The position numbers were made by a program, and so were the translations under genes. DNA of 64,000 nucleotides, from positions 5,020,001 through 5,084,000 of the forward strand of contig NZ_CP166625.1 of NCBI RefSeq assembly GCF_041320595.1. Reading direction: 5' to 3'. The notes below the pieces were generated by a model that was given only the letters and a program-made list of their open reading frames with translations, had not been told where the DNA came from and searched no databases. Positions 1 to 9,093 of the stretch are shown here, piece after piece (positions within the stretch are counted from its first letter, which is position 1; each line of letters begins with the position of its first letter). The stretch comes from Pleomorphomonas sp. PLEO (GTDB lineage Bacteria; Pseudomonadota; Alphaproteobacteria; Rhizobiales; Pleomorphomonadaceae).

Positions 1-1
1 C

Positions 2-331
2 CCGGGCCGCGATGCCGATAAGTGGGCGTCCTATCTGGCCGACTATCCCGACCAGTTGGAAGCTTGGCTTCAACGGGCCGGTCCCGAACTTGCCCGACTG
101 GCGTTTACCGTCGCCGCCGTACTCGCGCCATCGGCTATCTATGTCGGAGGGACGTTACCTCAGATCGTGCGAGCGCGATTGGCGGACTGGCTCGACTTCG
201 CGCGGTCGAATCCGTTCGACAACGCGCGCGTCGTGCAACCGGCGATCCTGCTGCCCGAGGTCGTGGCAACCGATGCCGTCGCTTGTGGCGCTGCCGCCAT
301 GATCCTGGATCGCGCCGGCAGCCTGGGTTGA
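2..331 (+). CDS. ROK-family protein, C-terminal fragment
   Basis: This is the last 109 or so codons of a gene that begins before the window; frame 2 is open from the first base. The visible part contains a glycine-rich IYVGGTLP segment followed by helices and an acidic/alanine C-terminus, which resembles the end of ROK-family sugar kinases or NagC/XylR-like repressors. The N-terminal half that would separate kinase from repressor (a winged helix) is not in the window. It converges on the D-aminopeptidase gene with only about 10 bases between the two stops. The family call rests on a short segment, so it is tentative. Confidence 0.5.
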   Translation, partial: PGRDADKWASYLADYPDQLEAWLQRAGPELARLAFTVAAVLAPSAIYVGGTLPQIVRARLADWLDFARSNPFDNARVVQPAILLPEVVATDAVACGAAAMILDRAGSLG

Positions 332-341
332 GCGTAAGCGG

Positions 342-1904
342 TCAGGCAATCCGCGAAAACGGCACGTTTCGGGCAAGCCAACAGCCGATGGCAAGCCCCT
401 CGACGGTGCCACCGGCGGCGCGGTGAACGCGGACGGTCCAATCACCGGGAGCGGGCGCATCCATGCCGCGCGGGGTCGAAAGCTTCCAGACGTCGGCGGC
501 GACGTGGCTCATGGCGTGCATCGGACCGCGACCAAGGAAGCCGTCAAAGCGAGCAGCGAAGGTGGAACCAATCGCCTCGATTTCCAGCGCGGACTCGGTT
601 TCCGGCGACCAGTAGCGGCCGGCGATATCCGGTGCCGCTTCTCCGACAAGACGCACCGCGACACCGCGGAGGTTGTCGCCGGGGCGATCGAGCCCAAGTC
701 CCTCATTCTCCCTGGATAGCGTCATGCCATTGGACCGAGCGATGCCGTCCGGACCATAGGACAGCACCTCGGCGCCACCGGCGAAGCGGGCGAGGATGGC
801 ATTGCCGTGGGCGGTAATGTCGAGCAAAAGGCCGGACGACGGCTCGACATATGCTCCGGCCCACGCCCGGTCGGCGGGCGTATCGCCTGCCTGAGGCACC
901 GAGGGGCGGCCGAGAGCGGCGCGCATCAGGAAAAGGGCCGCGGCATGCGCATCGGCCTCGTGGTTGAACATCACCACCACCGAAAGCCGCTCGGATGCCG
1001 TGTGCAATCGACGGATGCGGAAACCACGCAACGCGCCACCGTGGCCGGTGATCGCAACATCGTCGATTCGATCGTGTGCAAGGCCCATACCGTAGCGCGC
1101 CAAACGACCATCGGAGAAGGTGGGCTGGGTTGACAACCGCGTATACAGCCCATCCGCATCGTCGCGGGCGCGATCGATAAAGCCTTCCCAGGCAAGCATG
1201 TCGTCGAGGGTCGCGGCGACGCCGGCGTCGCCCGTCCAGAGAATGCGATTCGTCGCCGGGAACCAGCCAACAGCGGAATTGCCCTCATGACCGACAACGC
1301 CATTGAGAGGAGCTGCCGTGTCAGCCGCGAGGCGAGCGTCCCGCATGCCGGCCGGACCAAAGATATGGTGGGCGTAGAGTTCGGCCAGCGAACGACCGGA
1401 CCGCTCTTCGAGAAGATCGGACAGGATGCGGAAATTGCCGTTGGAATAGGAGTACTGGCTGCCCGGCTCGAAATGCGTGGTCTTCATGCGGGCAAACAGC
1501 GGCCGCGCGTCCTCCCGGCGGAAGACGCCTTCATGATGAGCGCCGTGCAACGCGGTGAGGGCCCAATAATCGCGCAGACCCGAGCGATTGTCGCAAAGTT
1601 CACGGACCGTCGGCCGCCGCCCCTCAAGATTCGGCAGGAAATCGGCCAGCCTGTCGTCAAGCGCCGATGGGGCGCCGACGAGGTCAAGCAGCACGCCGCA
1701 GGTCATCTGCTTGGTGATCGAACAGATCGGCATCAGACGGGACGCAGTCATCGGCAAGCCGGCATCGGGATCGGCATAGCCCCAAGCCTCGCGGAGGACC
1801 ACTTCGCCGTCCTTCATCACGCCAACCACGCCACCCGGTCCCTTGAAACGCTCCGGCAACGAGGCCACGGCAGCGGCGAGGGCGGCTCGATCGATCGATG
1901 ACAT
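342..1904 (-). CDS. dap: D-aminopeptidase (serine, beta-lactamase fold)
   Basis: Predicted to release N-terminal D-amino acids from D-peptides and D-amino-acid amides. The 520 residues match the length of the Ochrobactrum anthropi D-aminopeptidase. The penicillin-binding-protein fold motifs are all present: S-x-x-K as SITK (Ser62, Lys65), Y-x-N as YSN (Tyr153) and an HGG triad near residue 288. The residues after about 330 form the two C-terminal beta-barrel domains of this enzyme group. An AAGGAAG ribosome site precedes the ATG. It lies downstream of, and on the same strand as, an ABC importer with an 80-base gap, so the importer may supply a peptide- or amide-like substrate; this is inference. 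Serine beta-lactamase-related esterase is the alternative. Confidence 0.85.
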   Translation of the reverse strand: MSSIDRAALAAAVASLPERFKGPGGVVGVMKDGEVVLREAWGYADPDAGLPMTASRLMPICSITKQMTCGVLLDLVGAPSALDDRLADFLPNLEGRRPTVRELCDNRSGLRDYWALTALHGAHHEGVFRREDARPLFARMKTTHFEPGSQYSYSNGNFRILSDLLEERSGRSLAELYAHHIFGPAGMRDARLAADTAAPLNGVVGHEGNSAVGWFPATNRILWTGDAGVAATLDDMLAWEGFIDRARDDADGLYTRLSTQPTFSDGRLARYGMGLAHDRIDDVAITGHGGALRGFRIRRLHTASERLSVVVMFNHEADAHAAALFLMRAALGRPSVPQAGDTPADRAWAGAYVEPSSGLLLDITAHGNAILARFAGGAEVLSYGPDGIARSNGMTLSRENEGLGLDRPGDNLRGVAVRLVGEAAPDIAGRYWSPETESALEIEAIGSTFAARFDGFLGRGPMHAMSHVAADVWKLSTPRGMDAPAPGDWTVRVHRAAGGTVEGLAIGCWLARNVPFSRIA

Positions 1905-1990
1905 GTTTCACTCTTCCTTCGGATAAACCCTGCGCAGCTAAAGCTGTGACCTCCGGTCGCGCAAGGCTTATCCTACCGAGAAGCGTTCCC

Positions 1991-2809
1991 TCAATGAGAC
2001 ATGGTGGACCGATGCGCCCAACCGGTCATGCGCTTCTCCACCCAGGCCATGATCGAGTACATGACGATGCCCTCGACGGCGAGCGCCAACAGGCCGGCAA
2101 ACACCAAGGGCACGTTGAACTGGCTCTGGGCCGAACTCATCAGGTTGCCGAGGCCGTAGTTGGAGGCGACGGTCTCCGATACCACAGAACCGACGAAGGC
2201 GAGCGTAATCGCCACTTTCAATGAGCCGAAGAAATAGGGCATCGAGCGGGGAATGCCGACCTTCAGCATGATGTCGAGCTTCTTGGCCCCAAGCGCCCGG
2301 AGCACATCCTCGGTTTCCGGCTCGATTGTGGCAAGGCCAGTGGCGACATTGACGACGATCGGAAAGAAGGAAATCAGGAAGGCCGTCAGCATGGCCGGCA
2401 CCGCGCCGATGCCAAACCAGATGACCAAGATAGGGACGACCGCCACCTTGGGCACGGCATTGAAACCGATCATCAGCGGATAGAGGCCGGCATAGATCAT
2501 CTTCGACCAGCCGATGAACAGCCCCAGGGCAAGACCGCCGACCACCGCCATCAGGAAGCCGAGCGTCGTCGTGTAAAGTGTCTGAAGCGAGTTCTTCCAG
2601 ATCGGCGACCAGTACTGATAGAGGGCCGCGAAAATGCGCGAGGGCGCTGGAAGGACGGTATAGGGCAGGTCGAACACACGTACCGCCGCTTCCCAGATCG
2701 CGAACAGTGCAATGGTGTAAAGCCAGGGAGAGGCCTTAACCCAATCGATGCGGGCGATCAGAGGCTTTGCCGGCTCGGGCTTCTGGATGTCCTCGACGAT
2801 CGCGCTCAT
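1991..2809 (-). CDS. ABC transporter permease, SsuC/TauC type
   Basis: Inner-membrane permease of 272 residues with about six hydrophobic segments. The cytoplasmic coupling loop typical of BPD_transp_1 permeases is visible around ALGAKKLDIMLKVGIPRS. The group includes nitrate, taurine, sulfonate and hydroxymethylpyrimidine importers. It overlaps the upstream ATPase gene by four bases (ATGA), and a GAGGAGAA ribosome site lies inside the end of that gene, so the two are translationally coupled. The substrate cannot be read from the sequence. Confidence 0.85.
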   Translation of the reverse strand: MSAIVEDIQKPEPAKPLIARIDWVKASPWLYTIALFAIWEAAVRVFDLPYTVLPAPSRIFAALYQYWSPIWKNSLQTLYTTTLGFLMAVVGGLALGLFIGWSKMIYAGLYPLMIGFNAVPKVAVVPILVIWFGIGAVPAMLTAFLISFFPIVVNVATGLATIEPETEDVLRALGAKKLDIMLKVGIPRSMPYFFGSLKVAITLAFVGSVVSETVASNYGLGNLMSSAQSQFNVPLVFAGLLALAVEGIVMYSIMAWVEKRMTGWAHRSTMSH

Positions 2810-3594
2810 GCCGTTCTCCTCGCGCTGGCGATCTCGCCGTGCAGTTCATGGACCACGTCGTTGAAGGCCTTGTCGTAGGTAATCTCGAGATCGCGCGGCC
2901 GAGCGAAGGGCACATGGTGCTCGCGCAGCACGCGGCCAGGCCGCGCGGTCATCACCAGGATCTTGTCGGCCAGGAACACCGCCTCGCGCAGATCGTGGGT
3001 GACCAGAACAATGGTGACATCCTGCGCGGCGTGCAGGTCGCGGATGACGCACCACAGTTCCTCGCGCGTGAAAGCGTCGAGGGCACCGAAGGGCTCGTCC
3101 AGCATCAGAAGCTGCGGCTCGTGGATCAGCGCCCGGCAAAGGTTGGCGCGCTGCTGCATGCCGCCGGAGAGCTGCCAGGGATATTTCGACCCGAATCCCT
3201 TGAGGCCGACCACCTCGAGCAGATGCTCGGCCTTCTCGACGTATTCCGCCTTGTGGGCACGCAGGCGCTTGCGATGCTTTTCGACGATTTCGAGCGGCAG
3301 CAGAATGTTTTCGAGCGTTGTACGCCAAGGCAACATGCTGGGATTCTGGAACGCCATGCCGACGATGCTGACCGGCTCGGTGACGTGCTGACCGGCGACG
3401 ATAACGTTGCCAGCTTGCGGAATATGCAGCCCGGTGACCAGACGCATCAGGGTCGATTTGCCGCAACCGGACGGACCGACCACGGCGGCAAACTCGCCCT
3501 TATCGACTTTGAAGGTAAGATCGGCGACTGCCAGCGTGCCGCTCGCCCCGCCATAGCGCATGTCGACGTTTTCGATGGAGACGAGGTGGGTCAT
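2806..3594 (-). CDS. ABC transporter ATP-binding protein, SsuB/TauB type
   Basis: Cytoplasmic ATPase (262 residues) for the importer. Walker A GPSGCGKST is at about residue 40, the Q-loop at FQNPSMLPWRT, the signature motif at LSGGMQQR, Walker B at LLMLDEPFGALD and the switch histidine in VTHDLREA. The HPW-type LPWRT segment after the Q-loop is typical of nitrate/sulfonate/taurine importers. It lies between the solute-binding protein gene and the permease gene in one minus-strand operon. Confidence 0.9.
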   Translation of the reverse strand: MTHLVSIENVDMRYGGASGTLAVADLTFKVDKGEFAAVVGPSGCGKSTLMRLVTGLHIPQAGNVIVAGQHVTEPVSIVGMAFQNPSMLPWRTTLENILLPLEIVEKHRKRLRAHKAEYVEKAEHLLEVVGLKGFGSKYPWQLSGGMQQRANLCRALIHEPQLLMLDEPFGALDAFTREELWCVIRDLHAAQDVTIVLVTHDLREAVFLADKILVMTARPGRVLREHHVPFARPRDLEITYDKAFNDVVHELHGEIASARRTA

Positions 3595-3655
3595 GTGTCT
3601 CGCGTTTCCAAGAAGATAGGACCGGCCGAGAGAGTCGACCGGTCCAAAATTTGGG

Positions 3656-4699
3656 TCAGGGCAGCTTGCGCTCGGCCTCCGGTGGCAAGAAGCTTGCGTC
3701 GAACACCTTATCGGCGGTCACCGTGCCCTTGAGGCCGATCGAGGTTTTCAGCGTCTCAATGGAAGCGGCGAGCCGCGCCGGATCGATGCCGCCCATGCCG
3801 TGCTCGGCGACATAGGGCGTCTTGATGTTCTGGCTGTTGGCCATGGTGAGGCGTTCGAGTTCAATATCCGGGTTCAGTGTCTCGTTGCGCTTCAGCACAG
3901 CGTCGACACCCTCCTGCGGATGGGCGACGGCGTCGGCAAACCCCTTGGCGAGCGCCTTCAGCACCCCCTTCACCGCATCGGGGTTCTTCGCGGCAAAGTC
4001 GGTGTTGACGGTGACGGTGTTGCCATAAAGGTTGAGGCCGTGTTCGGCCATCAGGATAGGAACGATGTCGTCGGCCGGTACGCCCTGCGCCTTGAGGTTC
4101 AGGATCACAGAGAACGAGAAACCAAACACCGCGTCGACGTCGCCCTTGGCCAACATCGGCTCACGGACCGGGAAGCCAACCGACTCGAGCGTGATCTTGC
4201 TATCGTCGATCCCGGCGACGGCCTTGAAAGCCTTCCACTGGGCAAAGGCGCCATCCGGCGGCGGCGCGCCGAGCTTCTTGCCTTCAAGCGACTTGGGATC
4301 GCTGGTAATGCCAAGCGACTTGCGCCCAACCACGGCAAACGTCGGGCGGTCGTAGACCATGTAGACGCCCTTAATCTTCTGCGAGGGGTCCTCGTCAAGC
4401 AACTTGATCAGCGAGTTGATGTCGCCGAAGCCCATGTCGTAGGTGCCGTTGGCGACGCGGGAAATAGCTTCAACCGAACCGTTGCCGCTATCGATGGTGA
4501 CATCCAGCCCCTCGGCCTTGAAGTACCCCTTGTCGAGCGCCAGCAGGAAGCCGGCGGCCGGCCCCTCGAACTTCCAGTCAAGCGTGAACTTGACGGGCGT
4601 ATCGGCCGATGCGGCCGCTACGCCGGCAGTAAGCGAGGCGATCCCCGCAAGACCGACGAAAGCGGCCCTCGCGGCAAGGCGGCGGGCGGATTTCAGCAT
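3656..4699 (-). CDS. ABC transporter substrate-binding protein (NMT1/THI5-like, SsuA family)
   Basis: Periplasmic binding protein of 347 residues. I start it at the ATG at 4699, not at the upstream in-frame ATG at 4774, because AAGGGGAA lies just before it and the protein then begins with a clear signal peptide (basic LKSARR, hydrophobic core, ASA cleavage site). The mature part opens with KFTLDWKFEGPAAGF followed by ALDKGYFKAEGLDV, the hallmark of the NMT1/THI5-like family. Ligands in this family include pyrimidine precursors of thiamine, sulfonates and nitrate. I saw no thiamine-pyrophosphate riboswitch core upstream, so a thiamine role is not supported. Confidence 0.85.
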   Translation of the reverse strand: MLKSARRLAARAAFVGLAGIASLTAGVAAASADTPVKFTLDWKFEGPAAGFLLALDKGYFKAEGLDVTIDSGNGSVEAISRVANGTYDMGFGDINSLIKLLDEDPSQKIKGVYMVYDRPTFAVVGRKSLGITSDPKSLEGKKLGAPPPDGAFAQWKAFKAVAGIDDSKITLESVGFPVREPMLAKGDVDAVFGFSFSVILNLKAQGVPADDIVPILMAEHGLNLYGNTVTVNTDFAAKNPDAVKGVLKALAKGFADAVAHPQEGVDAVLKRNETLNPDIELERLTMANSQNIKTPYVAEHGMGGIDPARLAASIETLKTSIGLKGTVTADKVFDASFLPPEAERKLP

Positions 4700-4794
4700 G
4701 ACGTTCCCCTTGTTGGCTTGGAATAAGGCCATTTTGCCGGGGAAGTCGCTGGAATTGCAAGTCAAATTGCCCAATGTCTAAGCAATATGCATCA

Positions 4795-4811
4795 TGTTCA
4801 TTTTTTGAACA
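4795..4811. promoter_or_regulatory. candidate operator TGTTCA-N5-TGAACA
   Basis: Two perfect 6-base arms flank a run of five T. The element lies about 95 bases upstream of the binding-protein start in an A+T-rich patch, where a promoter for the importer operon would be expected. No regulator gene is adjacent, so its binding partner is unknown. Confidence 0.35.
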
Positions 4812-5064
4812 TTTATTCGCACATATCTGCCAACAAGGTGGGCAGGTGGCTGTGGATAGCCGCAAAGGCTTGGTTTTGGTTTTCGGCTGACCCAATGGAT
4901 AGCGCGACCAACCGGCGACGCCGAAGCACGCGATTGCCGTCCCGGTAGGGGAAAAACCTCGAAATTGGGGACGAAGGCGCTCGGGATGGAGCCCTACACC
5001 GCCAACACGGGGGAGCTCCTCAAAACAGGGCGTTTGATCGTCAGCATCGGCGAAAAGCAAGAGT

Positions 5065-5118
5065 GGTCGATCGATGCCGGGTCAACGAGGAGGCCACTCT
5101 CGCCGGCATCGATCGACC
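5065..5118. repeat. 16-bp perfect inverted repeat
   Basis: GGTCGATCGATGCCGG at 5065-5080 is repeated in reverse complement at 5103-5118 with a 22-base loop. An overlapping alternative pairing exists between AGAGTGG (5060-5066) and CCACTCT (5094-5100). There is no T-run on either side, so it is not a typical rho-independent terminator. It lies between the end of pleD and the importer operon. Confidence 0.6.
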
Positions 5119-5480
5119 GACCCGACAAGACCAGGAGATGCGGCGGACCTGGCTTCACCGGGTTGTAGTTTGGAAAGCAACTGTATCTCTTTCCAAAATC
5201 TCATATAGTATCAACATTGTTGTTTTAGCTTTTTAACGAGTTGTTTACAACAACATCCTTACTCACCCCATGATTTCGGTGAGTTAATCATAAACAAGTA
5301 ACCTTAATTTCCGCGTTTGATGGATGACCGCATCTGGCAGACAAAGGGCCACATTGGGGATCCAGCACCGCTGCATCCTTTTGTTTTCTCGCACTCAACA
5401 GCCCAGAGGATCGTCGGATTCCCGGGCAGGCGCGGCGGTGTGTGGATCTCTTCAAGGTCCGCGACGGACTTGTCGTCTCG

Positions 5481-6851
5481 TCAGGCGGCGGCGAGAACGA
5501 CGCGGTTGCGACCTTCCGCCTTGGCACGATAGAGGGCGTTATCGGCACGCTTCAGGAGCGTCTCCGGCGTATCGCCATCGTGCAGGATATAAGCGGCTCC
5601 GACGGAAATCGTCACATCGACGAACTCCGCCCCCCCATGAATGGCGAAGGGATCGCGCGCGATCTTGGTGCGCAACCGTTCGGCGACGATGGAGGCAATC
5701 CCGTAATCCGTTTCCGGCATCACGATCACGAACTCCTCGCCGCCGAAGCGGCAGGGCAGATCGAGAGCACGCAGATTGCGTCGGATACGGGTCGAGAACT
5801 CGCGAAGGATCTCGTCGCCGGCATCATGGCCGTGCGTGTCATTGACCCGCTTGAAATAGTCGATATCGACGATCAGCAGCGACAAGTCGCCCTTTTTCTC
5901 ATTTGCCCGCTCAACGAGCGCGGCGAGATGCGAATCGAGGTACCGGCGATTGTAGAGGCCGGTCAGCGCATCGGTGATGGCAAGCTCCATCGTCTGCAGC
6001 ACACTGGCCCGCAGCCGGTCGGTATAGCGCTTGCGCCGGATCTGGGTTCGACAGCGAGCGATGAGCTCATGCGTATCGACAGGACGGATAAGGTAGTCGT
6101 TGATGCCGAGCTCCAGACCGCGCGCCAAACGGCCGCCCTCCTCTGGATCGGCAATCAGCAGAATGGGCAACAGGCGAGTCCGATCGAGCGATCGCAGCTG
6201 TGAGCAAAGGCGCAACGCATCATAATCATCGAGACTCATTGAGATCAGCGCCAAATCGTAATCGCCCTCGGCGGCGCGGAACAAGGCCTCCTGGGGATTG
6301 GTCTCGATCTCCACTGTCATTTCGCCGGCAAGTGCTTGGGCGACGCGCACATAGGCCGAACGGCGATCCTCGACCAGCAACACGCGCCCAGGAGCACGGG
6401 CTGTGAGATCGGCGTAGGTCATCGCCCGATCGAAGGCAACCGAGCCCTGGTTGGCGCGGAGGTCGAGTTCGTCGGTGAGCTGCTTCAGGCGAACGAGGCT
6501 TTTAACTCGGGTGATCAGCTGGGTATCGGACACCGGCTTGGTCAGGAAGTCATCGGCTCCTGCTTCCAGCCCGTGGACACGGTCGGCAGGCTGGTCAAGG
6601 GCCGTGACCATGATCACCGGCAGCTGTATGGTTTTTGGATTGGCTCGAATACGGCGACAGACCTCAAAACCGTCCATGCCTGGCATCATGACATCCAGGA
6701 GAACGATGTCGTAGGTGGCGTTGTCGAGCATAGCCAGCGCCTCGGCGCCGGAGGTGGCGGTGTGGACATCGAAGTATTCGGCGGTGAGGCGAGCCTCCAT
6801 GAGGCGCACGTTGACCAGGATGTCGTCGACAACAAGAATACGCGCTGTCAT
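5481..6851 (-). CDS. pleD: response regulator PleD, diguanylate cyclase
   Basis: Makes cyclic di-GMP when phosphorylated and drives the motile-to-sessile transition in alphaproteobacteria. The protein has 456 residues in the standard order: receiver domain 1 with Asp9, Asp10 and the phospho-acceptor Asp53 in LLDVMMPGMDG, a receiver-like adaptor domain at about 155-275, and a GGDEF domain whose signature reads GGEEF in RFGGEEFVIVMPE. I start it at the ATG at 6851 (MTARILVVDD) because the upstream extension does not resemble any PleD. It follows divK on the same strand with a 25-base gap, which is the conserved rhizobial order. Confidence 0.95.
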   Translation of the reverse strand: MTARILVVDDILVNVRLMEARLTAEYFDVHTATSGAEALAMLDNATYDIVLLDVMMPGMDGFEVCRRIRANPKTIQLPVIMVTALDQPADRVHGLEAGADDFLTKPVSDTQLITRVKSLVRLKQLTDELDLRANQGSVAFDRAMTYADLTARAPGRVLLVEDRRSAYVRVAQALAGEMTVEIETNPQEALFRAAEGDYDLALISMSLDDYDALRLCSQLRSLDRTRLLPILLIADPEEGGRLARGLELGINDYLIRPVDTHELIARCRTQIRRKRYTDRLRASVLQTMELAITDALTGLYNRRYLDSHLAALVERANEKKGDLSLLIVDIDYFKRVNDTHGHDAGDEILREFSTRIRRNLRALDLPCRFGGEEFVIVMPETDYGIASIVAERLRTKIARDPFAIHGGAEFVDVTISVGAAYILHDGDTPETLLKRADNALYRAKAEGRNRVVLAAA

Positions 6852-6876
6852 CACACTCTTCCGTTCCGGACGACTC

Positions 6877-7248
6877 TTACTGGTCGCCGATATAAGTCCG
6901 CACCGTCTCGATGAATTTGGAAACTGAAATCGGCTTGGAAATGTAGGCCTCGCAGCCGCCCTGACGGATACGCTCCTCATCACCCTTCATGGCAAATGCG
7001 GTGACCGCGACCACTGGGATGGAACGCAGCTCGTCATCTTCCTTGAGCCATTTGGTGACCTCGAGCCCAGACACTTCCGGCAACTGGATATCCATCAAAA
7101 TGAGATCCGGCCGGTGGGTACGCACCAAGTCCAAGGCTTCAATGCCATTACGTGTTTGAATCGTGCGATAACCATGCGCTTCCAGGAGATCATGGAAGAG
7201 CTTCATGTTGAGCTCATTGTCCTCGACGATGAGAACTGTCTTGGCCAT
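6877..7248 (-). CDS. divK: single-domain response regulator DivK
   Basis: Essential cell-cycle and polarity regulator acting in the CtrA phosphorelay with DivJ and PleC. The 123 residues form only a receiver domain with acidic Asp10, the phospho-acceptor Asp53 in [11 protein letters not shown], a conserved Thr/Ala in [10 protein letters not shown], and the Lys in ISKPI. The start at [10 protein letters not shown] (7248) matches the family length. It precedes pleD and is divergent from the DUF3572 gene. I looked for a TTAA-N7-TTAA CtrA box in the upstream 170 bases and did not see one. Confidence 0.95.
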   Translation of the reverse strand: MAKTVLIVEDNELNMKLFHDLLEAHGYRTIQTRNGIEALDLVRTHRPDLILMDIQLPEVSGLEVTKWLKEDDELRSIPVVAVTAFAMKGDEERIRQGGCEAYISKPISVSKFIETVRTYIGDQ

Positions 7249-7421
7249 TCGACTCTCTTTCCGCCTCGCGCGCTGGTAGTGCAGGTGCTCGGCGGGTTTC
7301 CATTCCAGCGCACACGGCTCGTACGTAGGAACGCCTTCCGGTAGGGATAGGTTGCCGCACTGATTCCAGTATAACAAATATAGTACGGATTCCTTTAGCA
7401 ATCCCAAACGATGGTCCGAAC

Positions 7422-7709
7422 ATGCCAATTGGTAAAAGGCTTAGCGTCGAAGCGGCGGAGGAGCTGGCCATATCCGCCCTCGCCTATCTCGCTGGAAACC
7501 CGGATGCGCTTGGACGCTTCCTGTCACTTTCCGGTATCGGACCGGCCGATCTTAGGGCGGCGGCCCGCGAGTCCGGCTTTCTCGCCGGCGTGCTGGAATT
7601 TTTTCTTGCCGACGAATCGCTGCTTCTGTCCTTCGTTGAAGACGCGCGGGTGAGGCCGACCATGATAGCCGCGGCGCATCATGCTTTGGCCGGTGAAAGT
7701 GAGCTATAG
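7422..7709 (+). CDS. DUF3572 family protein
   Basis: Small cytoplasmic protein of 95 residues with the DUF3572 pattern: [14 protein letters not shown], then [16 protein letters not shown], then [20 protein letters not shown]. The family is common beside divK or dinB in Hyphomicrobiales; its function is unknown. The gene is divergent from divK and is followed by dinB on the same strand 45 bases later. Confidence 0.85.
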   Translation: MPIGKRLSVEAAEELAISALAYLAGNPDALGRFLSLSGIGPADLRAAARESGFLAGVLEFFLADESLLLSFVEDARVRPTMIAAAHHALAGESEL

Positions 7710-7754
7710 TCGTCTGGCGGCGAGGGTTTTCTAGGTGGCCGGCGGGAGGCGGGG

Positions 7755-9041
7755 ATGCCCGAAGCGGCATGTGGTTTCTGCAGGGATTGCCTTTCGCCGG
7801 TTCCGGCAGAGGGGCGCCGTTGCCCGGCCTGTGGTGGACCGCGCCTTCTCCGCCATCCCGATCTTGAACGTCTTGTCATCGCTCACGTCGACTGCGATGC
7901 CTTCTATGCTTCGGTGGAAAAGCGCGACGATCCTTCGCTCGCCACCAAGCCGGTGATCATCGGCGGCGGCAAGCGCGGCGTCGTATCGACGGCGTGCTAC
8001 ATCGCCAGAATCAGCGGCGTGCGCTCGGCCATGCCGATGTTCAAGGCGCTGCAACTCTGCCCCGACGCGGTGGTGATCCGGCCCAACATGGAAAAGTATG
8101 CGCGCGTCGGCCGGGAGATCCGGCGGCGGATGCTGGAGTTGACGCCGCTCGTCGAGCCGCTCTCCATCGACGAGGCCTTCCTCGACCTGTCCGGCACCGA
8201 AAAGCTGCACCGTGCCAGCCCGGCGCGGGTGCTCGCCCGCTTCGCAAAAGAGGTGGAACGCGATGTCGGCATCACCGTCTCGGTGGGGCTGGCCGCCAAC
8301 AAGTTTCTCGCCAAGATCGCTTCCGACCTCGACAAGCCCAAAGGCTTTTCGGTAATCGGACAGTCGGAAGCCGCCGCCTTCCTGGCTCCGCGGCCGGTCA
8401 CAACGATCTGGGGGGTCGGTCGTGCCTTCTCCGAGCGCCTCGCCGCCGATGGCTACCGGACGGTGGGCGACCTGCAGGCAGCCGATCCGGCCCAGCTCGC
8501 TGCTCGCTATGGAGCGCTCGGCCTCAGGATTACCAAGCTCTCGCACGGCGAGGACAGCCGGCAGGTCGTCCCCAACTCCAAGCGCAAGAGCGTTGGCTCG
8601 GAGGTAACCTTCTTCGAGGATATTGCCGATCTCGGCGATCTCAGGCCGATCCTGCGCGAACAGGCGGAACGCGTCTCCTTCGGACTCAAACACGAGGATA
8701 TCGCCGGCTCGACAGTGACCTTGAAGCTGAAGACCGCCGACTTCAAGCTGAGAACACGGGCGCGGCGCCTCAATGACCCGACCCAACTCGCCGACCGCAT
8801 CTTCGCCACCGCCGACGCGCTGCTTGCCGAGGAGGCACACGGCCAGAAATATCGCCTGCTCGGCGTCTCGGTTGCCGATCTCTGCGAAAGTCGCTTCGCC
8901 GACCCAGTCGACCTCGTCGACCAGCAGGCGACACGCAAGGCAGCCGCCGAGCGAGCGATGGATGAGGTACGACAGAAGTTCGGCAAACAGGCGCTCGAAA
9001 CCGGCCTCGTTTTCGGCAAACACCACCGTCGTAAGGAGTGA
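7755..9041 (+). CDS. dinB: DNA polymerase IV (Y family) with N-terminal zinc-finger-like extension
   Basis: Error-prone translesion polymerase of 428 residues. The palm carries [12 protein letters not shown] (metal-binding Asp46) and SIDEAFLD (Asp139, Glu140). The thumb helix-hairpin-helix is at TIWGVG and the little-finger domain runs from about 265. Ahead of the polymerase core is an extension of about 40 residues with five cysteines (C6, C9, C12, C23, C26) in CxxC pairs, suggesting a zinc-binding site absent from E. coli DinB. A GGGAGGCGGGG stretch precedes the ATG. I saw no LexA-type box by eye. Confidence 0.93.
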   Translation: MPEAACGFCRDCLSPVPAEGRRCPACGGPRLLRHPDLERLVIAHVDCDAFYASVEKRDDPSLATKPVIIGGGKRGVVSTACYIARISGVRSAMPMFKALQLCPDAVVIRPNMEKYARVGREIRRRMLELTPLVEPLSIDEAFLDLSGTEKLHRASPARVLARFAKEVERDVGITVSVGLAANKFLAKIASDLDKPKGFSVIGQSEAAAFLAPRPVTTIWGVGRAFSERLAADGYRTVGDLQAADPAQLAARYGALGLRITKLSHGEDSRQVVPNSKRKSVGSEVTFFEDIADLGDLRPILREQAERVSFGLKHEDIAGSTVTLKLKTADFKLRTRARRLNDPTQLADRIFATADALLAEEAHGQKYRLLGVSVADLCESRFADPVDLVDQQATRKAAAERAMDEVRQKFGKQALETGLVFGKHHRRKE

Positions 9042-9093
9042 CGACGGTGACCGCCTGGCTTGATGCCAACCGCCCACCTTCGCAGCCGTAGCG

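Larger units (their letters stand above)
4700..5480. other. 780-base intergenic region upstream of the ABC importer
   Basis: I find no convincing gene here: the open frames are short and overlap in several frames. The region contains a TGTTCA-N5-TGAACA inverted repeat at 4795-4811, about 95 bases before the importer start and suitable as an operator. It also holds a 16-bp perfect inverted repeat (listed separately) and an A+T-rich stretch at about 5165-5320 with several CAAC/GTTG short repeats. The pleD gene ends at its far edge. Confidence 0.5.

Noticed and set aside
4700-4960. Thiamine-pyrophosphate riboswitch upstream of the THI5-like binding protein
   Set aside because: The conserved CTGAGA and ACCTGA-type cores are not present on the relevant strand.
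7249-7421. CtrA box in front of divK
   Set aside because: No TTAA-N7-TTAA match was found between divK and the divergent gene.
7731-9077. 448-codon open frame antisense to dinB
   Set aside because: High-GC shadow frame; the dinB frame carries all catalytic motifs and the antisense translation is low-complexity.
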